Shown: one piece after another, positions 18,363 through 28,217 of the stretch
Position numbering within the stretch: position 1 is the first letter of the stretch
How the letters are laid out: each line of letters begins with the position of its first letter
NCBI GenBank assembly: GCA_943789485.1
Contig: CALSUH010000030.1
Location: 1 to 64,000 of the forward strand
DNA length: 64,000 nucleotides
Source: an uncultured Pseudomonadales bacterium
GTDB lineage: Bacteria; Pseudomonadota; Gammaproteobacteria; Pseudomonadales; Pseudohongiellaceae
Direction of reading: 5' to 3'
The notes under the pieces: model-generated
Seen by the model: the letters and a program-made list of their open reading frames with translations, nothing else
Database searches by the model: none
What the model was told of the DNA's origin: nothing
Translations under genes and position numbers: made by a program

Positions 18363-20126
18363 TTAGTCCGGCAAATGGTGCTTAGGATCAACCGGTCGCA
18401 TCAAAGCGTTGGCGAGTAGTGCAATTCCCAATAGCATCGCCATCAAAATCATTGTGGAATTATAGATGCTGCTGGTTGGATCTGTGGTTCCTGCAGGTGC
18501 AATTTCCATTAGGCGGGATAGGGTCACCGAGTTCTGAGCAACTAGCAACTCCAGTTGATCTACCCCCGCCCCGAATTGAGTCTGGAAAGCAACGGGGTCG
18601 ATTATCGATACCAGATCGTTAATGGCACTGTTAACAGAGCTTTCTCTTAACGAAGTTATTGCCAACGGTCCCAGCACGCCAGCAGTACTCCACGCCGTTA
18701 GCAGCCTGCCATGTATGCCGCCGACATACTTAGCGCCAAAGATGTCGGCTAGGTAGGCCGGAATGGTGGCAAAACCACCGCCGTACATAGTGAATATGAT
18801 CATGGTGGCGGCGTAGAAGTACACTAGCCACACCACAGACGGATTGACACTCACTTGTGCCGCAGCGAAGGGTATAGAAAGATAAAGCACGATACCCAAC
18901 ACAAAGAATATCCAGTAGGTGTTGCGTCTACCAACATAGTCTGACGCGCTGGCCCAGATAAAACGGCCAACCATGTTGAACGCACTAATCATAACGACGT
19001 AAGTGGCAGCAAATGACGTATCCACGATTTGGGGGAGGCTGGAACCAAAGATCTCCGTGATCATGGTTCTTGCGACGCCAAGTACACCAATGCCTGCAGT
19101 CACATTGAGACAGAGTACGATCCAAAGCTGGTAAAACTGTGGCGTTTTTAAGGCTTGGTCGATATCCACATTCTTTGCTGAAACTAATGCCCCGCGCTTT
19201 TCATCACTCGGTTCTACCCAGCCTTGGGGCTTCCAATTTTCTGCCGGTATGCGATAGGAGAAGGCAGCAAACAGCATCACTATTAGGTAGATAACACCGA
19301 GTATTAGGAATGTTTCTGCCACACCTGCGGCGCCGGTATTTACTAGATAAACACCCTCCGCTCCGGGCATAGTCAAATTTCTAACTTCTGCCGCACCAAT
19401 TATTACGACTTCCTGTAATGCACCACTAATCTCGACGAAGCGACGTCCTGCTTCTGTAACCAAGCTAACTTGGTCCACTGTCCCGAGGTATTCAGGTGCT
19501 CGATAAAATAGGCGAATGAAAAATTCTTTCAACGGTGTGCCGATCATGGCGCCGCCACCGAATCCCATAATGGCCATGCCTGCAGCCATGCCGCGTCGAT
19601 CAGGGAACCATCTTATCAAGGTACTCACGGGTGAAACGTAGCCCAGTCCCAAACCGCAACCACCGATCACGCCGTAGCCGAGGTATAGCAACCATAGTTG
19701 GTGTGTCATGATACCAACGCCACCGACAAGATAACCGCCACCCCAACAGCAGGCCGCGACTACGCCGACTTTTCGAGGTCCAACACTTTCCAGCCATTTA
19801 CCGGCAAACGCAGCTGCCAGGCCCAAAAACACGATGGCTACCGTGAACACCCAGACAACTTCACTCAAACTCCAATCATCGCCGCTACTTGCGACCACAC
19901 CATAAACTCGGGTCAGAGAAGGATTGTAAATGCTCCACGCATAGACCGAGCCGATACACAGGTGAATGGCGATGGAGGCTAAGGGCACACGCCAGCGATT
20001 ATAATCAGGTGCAGCAATGATATGTTCTTTGGACAGAAATCCAGCCATAGTAGGCGTCCTTAATCTTATTGTTGTCAAGAGAGCTAGCAAGGATTCTCGA
20101 GCACGCTCTTGGTTTATAGGTGTCAA
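18363..20126 (-). CDS. MFS transporter, OFA (oxalate/formate antiporter-like) family
   Basis: 12-TM-like ORF, LCIGSVYAWSIYNPSL and MAIMGFGGGAMIGTPL motifs. Confidence 0.85.
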   Translation of the reverse strand: MTPINQERARESLLALLTTIRLRTPTMAGFLSKEHIIAAPDYNRWRVPLASIAIHLCIGSVYAWSIYNPSLTRVYGVVASSGDDWSLSEVVWVFTVAIVFLGLAAAFAGKWLESVGPRKVGVVAACCWGGGYLVGGVGIMTHQLWLLYLGYGVIGGCGLGLGYVSPVSTLIRWFPDRRGMAAGMAIMGFGGGAMIGTPLKEFFIRLFYRAPEYLGTVDQVSLVTEAGRRFVEISGALQEVVIIGAAEVRNLTMPGAEGVYLVNTGAAGVAETFLILGVIYLIVMLFAAFSYRIPAENWKPQGWVEPSDEKRGALVSAKNVDIDQALKTPQFYQLWIVLCLNVTAGIGVLGVARTMITEIFGSSLPQIVDTSFAATYVVMISAFNMVGRFIWASASDYVGRRNTYWIFFVLGIVLYLSIPFAAAQVSVNPSVVWLVYFYAATMIIFTMYGGGFATIPAYLADIFGAKYVGGIHGRLLTAWSTAGVLGPLAITSLRESSVNSAINDLVSIIDPVAFQTQFGAGVDQLELLVAQNSVTLSRLMEIAPAGTTDPTSSIYNSTMILMAMLLGIALLANALMRPVDPKHHLPD

Positions 20127-20329
20127 ACTAGCCTATTAGGCTCATCCTGTAAAACATTGGGCTAGGTTAAGTTGTTACGACCAAGGGGTCAGAGTACATT
20201 GCTATATTCAAGCGGCGGTGATAATTGGCGGGGCGCTTGAATTCCATCATAGTAGAGGTGATTGCAAACTAAAATTACTATTTACATGCTGAAGCTATTC
20301 TACCGTTTTTGCCGGTGCCAAATTAAACC

Positions 20330-20765
20330 GCTGTTACAAATAAGCCAGTCCCATAAACGACGCCACTCGCAGTAATCCCTCTAGGTCAGCCCTATCAAAC
20401 AAAAATATCTTCCCTATAACTAGCATTATCACCCCAAATCCTGCGCGATAGACGTTGGGGCCAAAGCGAATAGCTCCCCCAAGAAGACAGGCTATAGCGT
20501 TGTGTTAATAGAGAATTCCACAAGATCAAACTGTGGTCCAAATACTTCTCCATCGTAAATAGTATAGCGAGTCTCTGCCCACAAAGTGAGAGCTAATAGG
20601 TGCAGCGATGCTAACGCTAACCATTGCCAAGCGTCACGTTATCGCGAAGACGCCAGGCCCCAAGAGCGGCGAACAAAGTTGCGCCACCGTAGGTCCAGAA
20701 TGACCAGTGCACATCAGGCGAACCGGTTGATGCTTTGCGAGTACGGGAAAATGGTTAGCACACCA
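20330..20765 (-). pseudogene. Degraded C-terminal fragment of a DUF2339-like membrane protein
   Basis: Minus-strand frames give LALASLHLLALTLWAETRYTIYDGEVFGPQF and VYRAGFGVIMLVIGKIFLFDRADLEGLLRVASFMGLAYL with frame breaks. Confidence 0.5.
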
Positions 20766-20814
20766 CTAACTTTCTTCGGCGCAACACAATAAATAAGAGT
20801 TCAGGTCCGAGTTG

Positions 20815-21150
20815 AGTTATGGATGATGGGCGAGATAGTTGCGAGCGCATTCAGCTCACCCTAAAAGGTCTCGGGTTCGAGGTGTTGCTGTGTCATAGCG
20901 GCGAAGAAGGATTGTGTTTTTTTGCTCCAAGGGGAACTAAATTCAGTTGATTTTTCTCTATTTGGCGATGCCTGAGCTAGGCGGTGTAGATTTTCTTGCA
21001 AGGGTAACGCAGGAATATCCTGATGTACTAGTGATTGCCTATGTCACCTAAAAAACCAAAGCCTCAGCTCTTCGAGCGACAGATGTTCTAAAGAATTCGT
21101 TTCTGCTCAGCGATGTCGAAGAGCGGCTTAAGTTTGTACAGAATAAATAG
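20815..21150 (+). pseudogene. Frameshifted response-regulator receiver domain remnant
   Basis: DDGRDSCERIQLTLKGLGFEVLLCHSGEEGL then, in another frame, GGVDFLARVTQEYPDVLVIAYVT(stop)KTKASALRATDVLKNSFLLSDVEERLKFVQNK. Confidence 0.6.
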
Positions 21151-21316
21151 AGCAGTGAGCTAATCCGGAAAGCTAAATAGAAATTGAAGTTTTTGAAATA
21201 TTCTGCCTGTGCAAGCAAATCAAACGGCTAGTAGTTTAGTAAATAAATTGACTCGCCAACACATCTGCGACGCAGGTGAATGGCGAGTCAATCACTACAA
21301 TTTTCTTGTATGTGTT

Positions 21317-22234
21317 CTATAGGGGGATAAAAGCCAATGCATAGTTTCCATTAAGTGGAATGACTAGCTGATTTTGAACCGAGTCATAGCACATGGATGC
21401 GGCACTAGGAATACCGGATGCGATTACCTCTGCGTCTTGCCCCGGGCGAATGCGAGAAACGCTACCGAAACGCACGCTGCTGACGTATTTGGTGCCATCT
21501 TCGGTCACTACGATACCATCGTTGCCACCTTCGACGGCGTACTCGGTGAGGATAACTTCACCGCGGGTGTTGTAAGTAATTACCGCAGAGTCGCCTACGT
21601 TCACGACTACAATATTCCCGTCTCTATCTATGGCCACGCCGTTCGGGGCGGCTAGGGGAGCGCCATCGGCGAATGTCGAGACCTCGCCATTTGGAGCGAC
21701 CTTGTAAATTCTTTCCGGAGATCGTGTGTTAGATGCATAGATAGTTCCGTCATCAGATACCGCTATGCCATTTAAAATTGTCGACCCTGGAATTGCGACA
21801 GCATCTAAAGGTTGTCCACTAGCAAGGTCGAATGAGCGAACATAGCCAACATCAACAGTATATAGGACGCCATTGCTTACAGCGCTTCCCAGGGGGTGGT
21901 GCAGCTCAAGTCCATCACGGGTTGCGCCTATCCATTTTGGTGTGTGCACGCTGCCATCTGGATTTATTAGTGATACGAATCCATCGTTTTCGGTGCCGTC
22001 ACCGCGTGTTGCGTTGTTCATAGCTAATACAAGGTTTTTATTCGGATCGAAGGTGCAGCTCTCAGAAAAGTGAAAGCTCCCGTAGACTTTTACATTGCTC
22101 GACATAGGAACGCGAACGCCGGCCTCGTTCACTGAGCCAATAGGTTCGCCCGCTACAAATTCTTGTGCGAGGAGCTGCGAATTAAAGCCAGCAACGAGTA
22201 GAGTGGAAATTAGACTTCGTGCAATAAATTTCAT
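21317..22234 (-). CDS. Exported SMP-30/gluconolactonase-like beta-propeller protein
   Basis: GIAVSDDGTIYASNTRSPERIYKVAPNGEVSTFADG...PNGVAIDRDGNIVVVNVGDS; signal peptide after M at 22234. Confidence 0.8.
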   Translation of the reverse strand: MKFIARSLISTLLVAGFNSQLLAQEFVAGEPIGSVNEAGVRVPMSSNVKVYGSFHFSESCTFDPNKNLVLAMNNATRGDGTENDGFVSLINPDGSVHTPKWIGATRDGLELHHPLGSAVSNGVLYTVDVGYVRSFDLASGQPLDAVAIPGSTILNGIAVSDDGTIYASNTRSPERIYKVAPNGEVSTFADGAPLAAPNGVAIDRDGNIVVVNVGDSAVITYNTRGEVILTEYAVEGGNDGIVVTEDGTKYVSSVRFGSVSRIRPGQDAEVIASGIPSAASMCYDSVQNQLVIPLNGNYALAFIPL

Positions 22235-22295
22235 ATCGTACTTTTCTCCATTAGTGAAAATTTGTATTGAGTAATTTCGAATTTGCGTAGATTGA

Positions 22296-23489
22296 CTATT
22301 TGAGGCCAAAATAGGGGCGTAGTTTCGTGCCGAGAGAGCTACCCATGAAGGCGGCGACAAACCAGAGCCAGCCATGCATGCTGGTTGAACCAATGCCGCC
22401 AAAATAGGCTCCTATATTACAGCCGTAGGCAATGCGGGCGCCGTAGCCAAGCAGTAATCCACCAACGACGGCTGCTATTATTGATCTGAGAGGCAGTCGA
22501 AAGTTCGGTGCAAATTTCCCAGCGAGGCCCGCGGCGAGGAGTGCTCCCAACATAATGCCAATATTCATAACGGATGTAATATCAGTAAAGATGCTTTGCT
22601 CTAAGGCATTGCTAAGTGCCTGTCGTTGCCAATAGGTCCAGCTGTGAACGTCTATTCCGAGGAATAATGCAATCTTACCGCCCCAGAGGGCGAAGGCCGA
22701 GGTAACGCCCCAAGGGCGGCCAGCTAACAGTAAAGTGGATACATTTACCGCCGCTAGTGCAATTGCCCCAGCTATCAATGGCCATGGACCTGTTAGCCAG
22801 GAGTAGGCGCGCTCAACATCCCGGTCGCTCTTAAGGCTGCCATGACGCTTGCGTTCATAGGCTGTGCTTGCAAACCAGACTGCGGAGAACAAGCCTATGC
22901 TAATTAGAATAGCCCATATCGAGCCGAAGCTTTGGGCGAGAGAGAAAGGCGCTACACCTGGAACGCCCTGCCACATTGACCATTGCCATGTGCCTAAAAC
23001 AGATCCAGCGATGAAGGCCACAAGTGTAATAAGCATTCGCATATTGCCGCCACCTGCGGTGAATAGGGTGCCTGATGCGCAGCCACCACCTAGTTGCATG
23101 CCAACACCGAATAGGAAGGCACCACAGATGACCGCGATATTTAAAGGCGCAACACTGCCTCTTAGGCTCATCCCCCACACCTCGCCTTGTGCAATCAACG
23201 GTGTGAATATCAGCACTGTAATCGCGAGCATGATCATCTGAGCGCGCAGCCCAGCGCCTCGACCTGTGCTAACTACTTCGCGCCAAGCCGCAGTGAAACC
23301 AAAAGCGGCATGATAAAGAATAATGCCAGCCGCAAGACCGACTATGAATAGAGCGCCCTGGCGCCAGCCGTAATTACTGCTCAGATAGGCATAAATAACG
23401 AGGGCCAATAGCGCGCTCGCTATAATGCTGCCGCGATTGCTAGGCAGTGTGGAGGTCAAAATGGCTGGGCCAGTAGCTGTTGTGTTCAA
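22296..23489 (-). CDS. YeeE/YedE-family (TsuA-like) membrane transporter
   Basis: GVGMQLGGGCASGTLFTAGGG and GYGARIAYGCNIGAYFGGI motifs containing conserved Cys. Confidence 0.88.
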   Translation of the reverse strand: MNTTATGPAILTSTLPSNRGSIIASALLALVIYAYLSSNYGWRQGALFIVGLAAGIILYHAAFGFTAAWREVVSTGRGAGLRAQMIMLAITVLIFTPLIAQGEVWGMSLRGSVAPLNIAVICGAFLFGVGMQLGGGCASGTLFTAGGGNMRMLITLVAFIAGSVLGTWQWSMWQGVPGVAPFSLAQSFGSIWAILISIGLFSAVWFASTAYERKRHGSLKSDRDVERAYSWLTGPWPLIAGAIALAAVNVSTLLLAGRPWGVTSAFALWGGKIALFLGIDVHSWTYWQRQALSNALEQSIFTDITSVMNIGIMLGALLAAGLAGKFAPNFRLPLRSIIAAVVGGLLLGYGARIAYGCNIGAYFGGIGSTSMHGWLWFVAAFMGSSLGTKLRPYFGLK

Positions 23490-23780
23490 GGGAGATCCTT
23501 ATGGCTAAGAGTGCTGTACGATAGAGTTATTATTAATATTGCCTAAGCCGTGAATGTGCAGCTTGCGAGAAATAGTCTACAGCTTTTTATCTGACTTTCT
23601 ACATAAATAGGCGACAAATCCAAGCGAGCAAAGTATCTTTTGACAGCCTTTCGGTCAGATTATAGGGGAAGCCTAGTCTGACATGTGTTACAAATTGTAG
23701 GTGTTTCGCGGCTTGTGCCTTCTGCTCTCAACGACTGCAGAAGGGTGAGTTACCCGTCCTGCAAATTCGGAGAAATTAGA

Positions 23781-24293
23781 ATGATGATAAGAATTATTGC
23801 TTCACTGCTTGTGCTTATGAACTCGTTTGTATTAGCGCAGACCCCACCCCCTGCGACACCTCAAGTTGCAACGGATATAACCGGTGTTGAAATTCAGGCA
23901 TTCATCGATGGCTTGCCTAGGGACCGTGTCAGCGATGCGCCCATTCGCGTCGTGGAAACAACAGGTGATATGCGCTTGGGCATATTTGGTGTCTACAGAC
24001 CGGACGGAATCACTGGTGACGTCAATGTGCATTTAGTTGATACCACTGAAATCTACTACATGCTGAAAGGGGCTGCCACGTTAGTAACTGGTGGCATGTT
24101 AGTAGAGCCCTACCAGAGTAATGAAAGTTGGCTGAGAGCGAAATCTATTGAGGGAGGTGTAAGTCGACGGGTGGTGCCTGGCGATGTCATTGTAATTCCA
24201 GGCCATACTGCACATTGGTGGAGTGAACTGGAAGGGGAGATCGAGTATTTGATTTTTAGGCCAGACCCAGATAAACGGCTAGATCTTCAATAA
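23781..24293 (+). CDS. Exported cupin-domain protein
   Basis: Signal peptide after M at 23781; VHLVDTTEIYYMLKGAATLVTGG...PGDVIVIPGHTAHWWSELEGEIEYLIFRPDP. Confidence 0.8.
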   Translation: MMIRIIASLLVLMNSFVLAQTPPPATPQVATDITGVEIQAFIDGLPRDRVSDAPIRVVETTGDMRLGIFGVYRPDGITGDVNVHLVDTTEIYYMLKGAATLVTGGMLVEPYQSNESWLRAKSIEGGVSRRVVPGDVIVIPGHTAHWWSELEGEIEYLIFRPDPDKRLDLQ

Positions 24294-24339
24294 CGGCATC
24301 TGTTAGCGTTTACGCGCGCTAAATCTGGCAGTTTGTTTA

Positions 24340-24500
24340 GCTGGTGCTGGTGGCGATCATATTTTCTGCTTGTTGCTTGGCGGCGCTTAGACCCTAGATG
24401 TCGGAGGTCGTGAATTCGCGGCGGCTGCGAAGTTTGTAGTCAACCTGCTGCGTATTGATGATGCCGACAGATACGTCGGTGATTCGGTCGGTGAATAGTT
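24340..24500 (-). pseudogene. SIMPL-domain (DUF541) protein fragment
   Basis: Minus strand encodes QVDYKLRSRREFTTSDI(stop)GLSAAKQQAENM. Confidence 0.45.
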
Positions 24501-25389
24501 TGATTGATAGTTTGATTGATAGGGCCACCTTGTTCTCTGGGGATTCTCCTAGTTTACCGAGATTTCAATAAACAAATCGTGATAATTACTATCTATTACT
24601 TCGCCGTAAAGCGTCTTGGCCAAGACTGTTTTTCTGGCTAGTCATCTCTAATGCGAGCGGAATAATAACTTTGATACAAGGTCTCTTTCTTCCTGAGCAG
24701 CGTGGTATTTCAATAGTGTGTGGTTGCGCCGTTGCAGGTAATTTATAGCGTTTGACGACATCACGAACCCTTTAATTCCTACTCGATTTGGTGGGCAGGC
24801 TGCAACAAAATTCTTTGCTCCGTTGCTAAGTGGTTTCGCTAATAAGTATCTGCCCTCCAAGGCAATGAGCCTCTAAAGCGAGGTTAGATTCCCTTCGTCT
24901 TGGTTGATTGTTTACCGATAATAGTGCTCGGGCCCCAAATCTCCGACAACTGTGCAGGGAAATGACTAGCACTGCCTACGTATAAACCTGGCACGCTCAG
25001 GGCATCAAAGTAACGCTTCAGCATCCGCACCACATCGGCTGCAGGATAGAGTTCAGCTATGTTTGAGAAACTACGAGTATCAAAGACAAGGGTGATAATA
25101 TTTCCGTTACTACGTCACGCTCAGGAAATACAGCACAGACGAGAATGGCAGGAAGGTTTTTTAGCCCTTCAGCGTGGCTTTTGTTTGTAGGGCTTAACAG
25201 ACCGCTAGCTCTTAGGGGCTACAGGATTTATTGGGCCACTTCAGTCGCATTTTTGACTCGTGGACATTGCTTGCAGCAAGAGTGTTGTTGATACTGAGTG
25301 TGTATTTATAGGCTATTGACCCTTCTTTCGCCAAGGCTTGTATTTTCTGCTAGCCGTTAGCGAAAGAGGGGAGCGGCGCGATACTTCTA

Positions 25390-26517
25390 CTAAGGCACGT
25401 AGGCTTTACCTAATATAAGATCTGGGTCGGCATCGGTGCGTGGCGTCAACTTCTGCGGACGCCCGGCTTGATTGTCAGTGCCATACAGATTGCCATCGGA
25501 ATCGACAGATAGCGAGTGCATCTCTATCCAGCGGTGTGGCCCCTCCACTGGTAAATTCCAAGTATATTTACGCGTACCGTCCAAATTGAATTGTACAATC
25601 TTAGGAGGATTGAGGTCGGTAACCCAGGCGCTGTCTTTGCTAACCAATATATCGAGCGGCATGCCTAGGTCGGCCCAAGTAGCCTCATGCTCGTAAGTAG
25701 GATAGTTGCTTGAACCGGGTGTTGCTGTCTGTTTAAAATTCTGGATTCTAAGTAGATCTCGGTCCAAGACAAACAAGTTGCCCTCTGGGCCCATCGCTAG
25801 CGCGTGGACGCTGGCAAATTGCCCGGGCCCTTCACCTGTCTCGCCAAATTCAGACAAGTACTTGCCCGCAGAATCGCGTACCACTATTCGGTTGTTTCCA
25901 CCGAGGCCATCTGCGATTAGTATTTTTCCATCTGGAAGGAATGCAACGTCCTGGGGTTGATTGAAGTGATACTCGTCCTTGCCGGCAACATTCTTTTCGC
26001 CCAGCGTCATCAGCAACTGCGAGCCGTCATTGGAGAATACATAGATGATGTGGCCAGTTTCGTCGACTAACCAGAGACGTTTCTCGGGGTCGTAAGGATT
26101 CATGCGAAGCCGGTGTGGCCCAGGGCCGTCTGTGCCCGCGAACAAATGATCCCATTGATTCCAGACTTCAAGTAAATTACCTTGGCTATCAATAACATAG
26201 ATACAGTTCTGCCATACTCGTCCACGACCACGAAGCACGTTCCATCCCATCGATCCGGCAAAGCTGGTGTATTCTGGGGGAATTGGGTCAGGTAGTTGTG
26301 TCTCACCGCGTTGAAGGACAAAAATTCTGTCTTTCGACTCTACAACTACGCCCGAAGTGCCGCCCCAAGATAGGCCATCTCCGGCGAAAGGTTGCATCCA
26401 AGTCTCAGTATTAAAGTCATAGGGGCTAGGGCCAATGGGCCCGGTGTCCTGCGCCAATATTGGCGTTGCTAATAGATTGGCCAAAACTAGGCTTAATAAG
26501 ATTTTCCGGTAATGCAT
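25390..26517 (-). CDS. Exported NHL-repeat / 6-bladed beta-propeller protein
   Basis: Signal peptide; repeated FNQPQDVAFLPDGKILIADG...GEGPGQFASVHALAMGPEGNLFVLDR units. Confidence 0.85.
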   Translation of the reverse strand: MHYRKILLSLVLANLLATPILAQDTGPIGPSPYDFNTETWMQPFAGDGLSWGGTSGVVVESKDRIFVLQRGETQLPDPIPPEYTSFAGSMGWNVLRGRGRVWQNCIYVIDSQGNLLEVWNQWDHLFAGTDGPGPHRLRMNPYDPEKRLWLVDETGHIIYVFSNDGSQLLMTLGEKNVAGKDEYHFNQPQDVAFLPDGKILIADGLGGNNRIVVRDSAGKYLSEFGETGEGPGQFASVHALAMGPEGNLFVLDRDLLRIQNFKQTATPGSSNYPTYEHEATWADLGMPLDILVSKDSAWVTDLNPPKIVQFNLDGTRKYTWNLPVEGPHRWIEMHSLSVDSDGNLYGTDNQAGRPQKLTPRTDADPDLILGKAYVP

Positions 26518-26862
26518 AGTCGTTGAGACTCCCTTGATGGGCCATTATTGGTATTGATTAATGTGTAACGAAATCTATCATCTGCAATCACGCAATTGAA
26601 GGACTTATTTGACTCAAAGCCATTTGCCGTAAGTGGCTTGCCGCAGAGGTGAATGTTAGAAACTATAGGACATGCAGAGACTTAACAAGACAAGTGGGGG
26701 TAGCACTCCAGCTATTGCATAGTGGCGCTCTTGTTATTGCGGGTTCCTATTTTTGCTTTCGCTGCGCGTTCGATCTTGGTCCATGGCTATCTTTGCCTGC
26801 GCGAATAGATATAGGCGGCTTCGGCGTCGTGCGAAATCTATTCTCCTAGATAATGCTTACTT

Positions 26863-27612
26863 TTAGTCCGAGTAAAGTTCATGACCTTCCATGATTTGCA
26901 TAATTTCGGCCGGACTCATATAGGCCCCATTTCCATTTTCGGCAGTAAATGCGGATGCATTGGCTGGCGCAATTTGACTTCTAACAAATGTCGCATGGTC
27001 GAAGCGTTGCCAGCCGAGGCCGTGGTCAATCAGACGGCTGTCGGTGGCGCGTTCGAATTTGATTCGGCAATCAGTCAATTGACACAAAGCATCCCCGGCT
27101 ATCCCGGAGAAGGAGCGACTCAGATAGTAGATGGTATGCGCGAGTTCATGCCCGATAATACCAACCTGGGCATTAAATGGTTGATTCTTTAGCAGCAAAG
27201 CTTTTCTTGTTCCTTCTAGTTCGTTATCTATGATTATTTGGTAGGTTCTATTCTTTGCTGAACGAAGCATGCTGCTCCAATGGGGGCGTGAGGAAAGCGG
27301 TATCGATACATCATCAACGATGAAGTTGATTTTCGTATTACGTAATTCTGGGTAATGTCTTAGGGCGAGCAATGCCTGAAGTTCGAAATCTTTGGGCAAC
27401 TTCTTGTTGTTGCCAAATTCTACTAGCAAGGCGTCGTAGTTCATCCGCTGCTCGTGTTCGAGATACTCTCTAATAGGACCTTGCGGAACGAGGTTGTTTT
27501 GGGCGGCGAGATTATTGACAGGACCTAATAGCACTGGAAAGAAAAAACATAGAAGAATTTTTCCTGCCTTGGTATTGAATTGATTAGCGGCTATTTTGTA
27601 ACGTGACATGTC
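26863..27612 (-). CDS. Putative exported zincin-like protein with HELAH motif
   Basis: VGIIGHELAHTIYYLSRSF; N-terminal hydrophobic segment; start trimmed from 27669. Confidence 0.6.
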   Translation of the reverse strand, partial: DMSRYKIAANQFNTKAGKILLCFFFPVLLGPVNNLAAQNNLVPQGPIREYLEHEQRMNYDALLVEFGNNKKLPKDFELQALLALRHYPELRNTKINFIVDDVSIPLSSRPHWSSMLRSAKNRTYQIIIDNELEGTRKALLLKNQPFNAQVGIIGHELAHTIYYLSRSFSGIAGDALCQLTDCRIKFERATDSRLIDHGLGWQRFDHATFVRSQIAPANASAFTAENGNGAYMSPAEIMQIMEGHELYSD

Positions 27613-28217
27613 GCTTCTCTTGTGCTGAGTTAGTGCTGCAAGTTGTAAAGCTGCGTTTGTTGCGGTCATGACTTCGAAAAATTTTCAGCAGGTCTAAATC
27701 TAGTCAACAAGTGCTAGGACTATGAAGTGGTTGGAGTAATGTTGTAACCCTGTTTACTTTATTCGATAACCAATGTTACGAGCAATGAAATTATCCTCGA
27801 CTCGACTTGCGTGGTGAGGCGAATATTCGCCTAGCAGACATTGTGTGAAATGGTATTTTGATGAATCTACGTCCAGCAGGCAGCCAAATCGAGAGCCGTC
27901 ACTGGCTGGTCGAGCAGCTAAGAAAAATGCAGCTTAGAGGCAGGGTATTTCCCAGACTTCTAATTAGAATTTTACCTGCCAGCAGCACGGCGCTGTACTC
28001 AAAAAATCAAATCTACTTGTACTGCTTCTGGTTGCCGCAGTCAACGTCAGGGCGGTTAGCACCTTGACCCTAATTTTCGAGCATTAGCTGCGCAGGATGA
28101 GAAGTAGCTCAGCGAATTGCCTAGCCATTAAGTCGCTGCCTGACCATTAGCCTAGAGACCAGCGGGCTTCGGTCATTGCAGATTTCCATTCGTGGCAATA
28201 TCCATTATCATAGGAGC

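Noticed and set aside
24886-25110. Minus-strand peptide DTRSFSNIAELYPAADVVRMLKRYFDALSVPGLYVGSASHFPAQLSEIWGPSTII, at first suggestive of a class III adenylate cyclase fragment
   Set aside because: Only the first ~30 residues resemble a cyclase; the downstream residues do not follow the expected cyclase motifs. Left unassigned.
18363-27669. Idea that OFA transporter, beta-propellers, YeeE, cupin and HELAH protein form one pathway
   Set aside because: Genes are on both strands, separated by long gaps with decayed genes, and share no obvious chemistry.
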